Source: Corynebacterium maris DSM 45190
GTDB taxonomy: Bacteria; Actinomycetota; Actinomycetes; Mycobacteriales; Mycobacteriaceae
Direction of reading: 5' to 3'
Length of the DNA: 64,000 bases
Assembly: GCF_000442645.1 (NCBI RefSeq)
Contig: NC_021915.1
Location: 2,542,001 to 2,606,000, forward strand
The notes beneath the pieces were generated by a model. The model saw only the letters and a list, made by a program, of their open reading frames with translations, had not been told where the DNA came from and ran no database searches. A program made the position numbers and the translations under genes. This document shows, piece by piece, positions 62,119-64,000 of this stretch; within the stretch, counting starts at the first letter, position 1; each line of letters begins with the position of its first letter.

Positions 62119-63197
62119 AGTCCCTGCGCGCCCTCGCCGCCAACCGCTGGTTCCAGTGGTCGGCGTCGTTGGCGATCCTGGTGATCGTGCTGCTGGCCTT
62201 CCGGGACCAGCTGCCGTTCATCGGCCAGGCCGTCGCGGAACTGCGCGACACGGCCCCCGGGCCGCTGGTGTTGGCCGCGCTCAGCGCCCTGCTGTCGATC
62301 CTGGCGATGGCCGAAGTGATGCGCCTGCTCCTGCGCGCCGGCTCCGTGCGCGTCCCCCTGTACGAGACCAACGCCCTGACCCTGGCCTCCAACGCCTGGT
62401 CCACGTCCCTGCCGGGCGGCCCGGCCTTCTCTGCGGTGCTGACCTTCCAGGTGCAACGGCGCTGGGGCGCGAGCATCCTGCTGTGCGGCTGGTTCTTCAT
62501 CATGAGCTCCGCGATCTCCACGATGTGGCTGGTGCTCATCGGCGCCGCCGCCGTACTCTTCCTCGGCGCGCAGGTCTCCGTGTGGTCGCTGGGGGTCAGC
62601 TTCCTGCTCATGCTCGCCGCCGGGGCGGGCGTGTACTGGATCATGAAGAACCCGGCCACCCTGGAGCGGTGGATCCGCTCCCTCCTGCCGCGCCTGAACG
62701 GGCTGCTGCGACGCGACCGGCAGGCGGGTGTGAACGGCGCCGTGGAGCAGATCCGGCAACTGGACTCCGTGCATTTCTCCGGAGGCTCCTTCGCGGTCGT
62801 CTCCATCTATTCGCTGGCCAATCGACTATTCGACGCCGCGACCCTGTGGCTGGCCGTGTGGGCGGTGAGCGGGCACCTGCCCGGGCTGACCGCCGGGGAA
62901 AACCAGACCACCGTCATGGGCGTGGCCCTGGCCTACATCACCGCCAAACTCGCCGGCTCGGCGCAGGTGACCCCGGGCGGCCTGGGCACGGTGGAGGCGG
63001 CGATCATCGCCACGCTGGTGGCCACCGGCATGACCGCCGTCGACGCGACCGCCGCCGCGCTGGTCTACCGGGTGATCTCCTTCGCACTGATCACCGTCAT
63101 CGGATGGATCGTCTACGTGGTCCACTACGCCCGCGACGGTTTCAGCGGCCCCCACCAGCTGCGCCGGCGTGCGCAGGAATCAGCCCAGAGCGCCTAA
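62115..63197 (+). CDS. UPF0104/LPG-synthase-TM-like membrane protein (Rv0204c-like)
   Basis: A 360-residue membrane protein with about eight helices, resembling the flippase-like transmembrane part of lysylphosphatidylglycerol synthases (SNAWSTSLPGGPAFSAVLTF; a late GSAQVTPGGLGTVEAAI is the family's GGxGxxE motif). No catalytic aminoacyl domain. Translationally coupled to the mmpL3 gene, it may help translocate a lipid in the mycolate pathway, which is inference. Confidence 0.82.
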   Translation: MKSLRALAANRWFQWSASLAILVIVLLAFRDQLPFIGQAVAELRDTAPGPLVLAALSALLSILAMAEVMRLLLRAGSVRVPLYETNALTLASNAWSTSLPGGPAFSAVLTFQVQRRWGASILLCGWFFIMSSAISTMWLVLIGAAAVLFLGAQVSVWSLGVSFLLMLAAGAGVYWIMKNPATLERWIRSLLPRLNGLLRRDRQAGVNGAVEQIRQLDSVHFSGGSFAVVSIYSLANRLFDAATLWLAVWAVSGHLPGLTAGENQTTVMGVALAYITAKLAGSAQVTPGGLGTVEAAIIATLVATGMTAVDATAAALVYRVISFALITVIGWIVYVVHYARDGFSGPHQLRRRAQESAQSA

Positions 63198-63252
63198 AGA
63201 GCTAGACTCATCGGCGACACTGCCCCACCCCGCACCCTGGAGGTCGCCCACC

Positions 63253-63636
63253 ATGAGCCGCGCCAGTGCCATCATCGCCGACGTCGTCGCCATCGCCGTG
63301 TTCGCCCTGCTCGCCCGCATGGCGCACCAGTCCGACGACATGCCGTTCACTTTCGGCGGCTGGCTGTCCACGCTGTGGCCTTTCCTCATCGGCGTGGCCG
63401 CCGCCTGGGTCGTCATCGCCGCCGCCAAGTGGGACGGGGCGAAGCTGCACCCAGCGGGCTGGGTCGCGTGGCTCATCGTGGTCGTCGTCGGCTTAAGTAT
63501 CTGGGGCATCCGCAACCAGGCCTTCCCCCACTGGTCGTTCATCATCGTCGCCTCGGTCATGTCCGTGATCCTCATGCTCGGCTGGCGGGCGGTGGCCACG
63601 GCCGTCACCCGGCGGAAAACGACGGTCGCGGTCTAA
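63253..63636 (+). CDS. DUF3054 membrane protein
   Basis: A 127-residue protein with four membrane helices (IIADVVAIAVFALLARMA, TLWPFLIGVAAAWVVIAA, GWVAWLIVVVVGLSIWGI, SFIIVASVMSVILMLGW) as in DUF3054. Function unknown. ATG 63253 has GGAGG ~11 nt ahead. It lies 55 bp after the UPF0104 gene and is followed by a strong terminator, so it likely closes the mmpL3 operon. Confidence 0.8.
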   Translation: MSRASAIIADVVAIAVFALLARMAHQSDDMPFTFGGWLSTLWPFLIGVAAAWVVIAAAKWDGAKLHPAGWVAWLIVVVVGLSIWGIRNQAFPHWSFIIVASVMSVILMLGWRAVATAVTRRKTTVAV

Positions 63637-63651
63637 AGCACGGACACGACG

Positions 63652-63698
63652 AAGCGCCGGGCATCCCACTCAGTCTGAGTGGGATGCCCGGCGCTTCT
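63652..63698 (+). terminator. Strong terminator of the mmpL3 operon
   Basis: A perfect 21-bp stem (63652-63672 with 63676-63696), 3-nt loop GTC, ending CTTCT. Likely works on both strands between the convergent units. Confidence 0.9.
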
Positions 63699-63722
63699 GG
63701 TCTTGACCTGGGCCCGGCCAGG

Positions 63723-63809
63723 CTAGAGGACGCTGACGCCCAGGTAATTGGCGCCCATCACGATGTAGTTGACGAGCTCGAAGATGATGTCCACTGCGGA
63801 GCTAAGCAT
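63723..63809 (-). CDS. Candidate 28-residue hydrophobic peptide
   Basis: ATG 63809 is preceded by CTGGAGGCACTC (GGAGG core, 6 nt spacing), and the frame ends at TAG 63723-63725. The peptide (MLSSAVDIIFELVNYIVMGA plus 8 residues) is hydrophobic with two acidic residues and could form an amphipathic or membrane helix. In size and lack of signal peptide it recalls corynebacterial PorA/PorH-like or mycoloylated small proteins, but I see no direct similarity. It sits downstream of the carboxylase gene and before the mmpL3 terminator. Confidence 0.5.
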   Translation of the reverse strand: MLSSAVDIIFELVNYIVMGANYLGVSVL

Positions 63810-63850
63810 GAGTGCCTCCAGAGATAGTTGGCGGTGTTCACGGTCTGGCC

Positions 63851-63893
63851 TGCCGACCACGCGCCCGCCCTGCGACAGGGCGGGACGTCGGCA
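63851..63893. repeat. Composite hairpin between carboxylase gene and small ORF
   Basis: An inner 9-bp stem (63864-63872 with 63876-63884, loop CGA) and an outer 7-bp stem TGCCGAC/GTCGGCA (63851-63857, 63887-63893). No T-run, so it may be an mRNA 3'-stabilising or leaky-termination structure. Confidence 0.6.
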
Positions 63894-63933
63894 AGCTCTT
63901 CTTCCCTATCTGTCGGCCACGGCGGCCATCGTG

Positions 63934-64000
63934 TTACATCGGGATGATGTTGTGCTTTTTCGGCAGGTCGCGGACGTCCTTGGTGCGCAGCTGACGCAGC
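63934..64000 (-). CDS. Acyl-CoA carboxylase beta subunit, C-terminus (AccD3-like), partial
   Basis: Only the last 21 codons and the stop (TAA at 63936-63934) are inside the window. They read LRQLRTKDVRDLPKKHNIIP plus Met, the typical end of biotin-dependent carboxyltransferase beta subunits (PPxKHGNIPL-like). Beside mmpL3 one expects the AccD that carboxylates long-chain acyl-CoA for Pks13 mycolate condensation; that identity is from context. Confidence 0.65.
   Translation of the reverse strand, partial: LRQLRTKDVRDLPKKHNIIPM

Overview
The window is high-GC DNA from a mycolic-acid actinobacterium, most probably a Corynebacterium. The evidence is an hspR-linked dnaK operon, the cysIXHDNYZ sulfate-assimilation order known from C. 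glutamicum, a near-consensus McbR operator, an AftD/MmpL3-type cell-envelope locus, and many starts that look leaderless (a TAnnnT -10 box about 6-8 nt before ATG/GTG). Much of the gene order resembles the origin-proximal M. tuberculosis blocks Rv0350-0353 (dnaK-grpE-dnaJ-hspR), Rv0321-0322 and Rv0337c-0338c (dcd, ugd, aminotransferase, Fe-S reductase) and Rv0204c-Rv0237 (mmpL3 to lpqI). A perfect parS site at 42011 and an inverted pair of perfect DnaA boxes at 3849 agree with a position near the replication origin. I see no insertion sequence, prophage or CRISPR array.

Layout. 1-5440: the end of an FAD oxidoreductase, a luciferase-like oxidoreductase, a globin-reductase fusion, a nitrilase-fold amidohydrolase, and an alpha/beta hydrolase with a small partner. 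5454-9879 (minus): dnaK-grpE-dnaJ-hspR, with two HspR (HAIR-like) operators upstream. 10184-14992: a PerM-type membrane protein, a BrkB-type membrane protein and a three-gene stress-type cassette (LEA-like protein, holin-like membrane protein, DUF3618 protein) preceded by a 38-codon ORF. 14997-23066: a nucleosidase, the sulfate-reduction operon, and a divergent, internally deleted Fpr2-like flavoprotein under a perfect McbR box. 23166-26855: a heterodimeric ABC exporter. 26913-28910: an unknown gene divergent from ahpC-ahpD. 29114-31176: sucCD, followed by a 28-bp perfect inverted repeat.

31305-41807: a DD-peptidase-like protein; a large membrane Fe-S oxidoreductase whose Pro/Ala tail carries a periodic array of 16-bp palindromes; a DUF1707 protein; alaT; an ABC-class ATPase; ugd; and dcd. 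41890-43480: tRNA-Gly(CCC), terminator, parS and a tryptophanase-family gene. 43592-63636: the envelope region. It holds a VanW protein, an LpqI/NagZ lipoprotein, a DUF2613 peptide, AftD, an acyltransferase, a DUF3068 protein, a polytopic membrane protein, a GT4 glycosyltransferase, a methyltransferase, PEP carboxykinase, TrmB, a NYN protein, an MmpL3/CmpL1 transporter and two more membrane proteins. The window ends in the C-terminus of an acyl-CoA carboxylase beta subunit on the minus strand, with a 28-residue hydrophobic ORF downstream of it.

Functionally, the window combines proteostasis, reductive sulfur assimilation, peroxide defence, central carbon metabolism at the PEP/succinyl-CoA nodes, and arabinan/lipoglycan/mycolate envelope building. 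The most unusual observations are the covarying palindrome array in the Fe-S protein tail, the domain-deleted Fpr2 that keeps an intact operator, the two candidate small proteins, the DnaA-box pair and the parS site.
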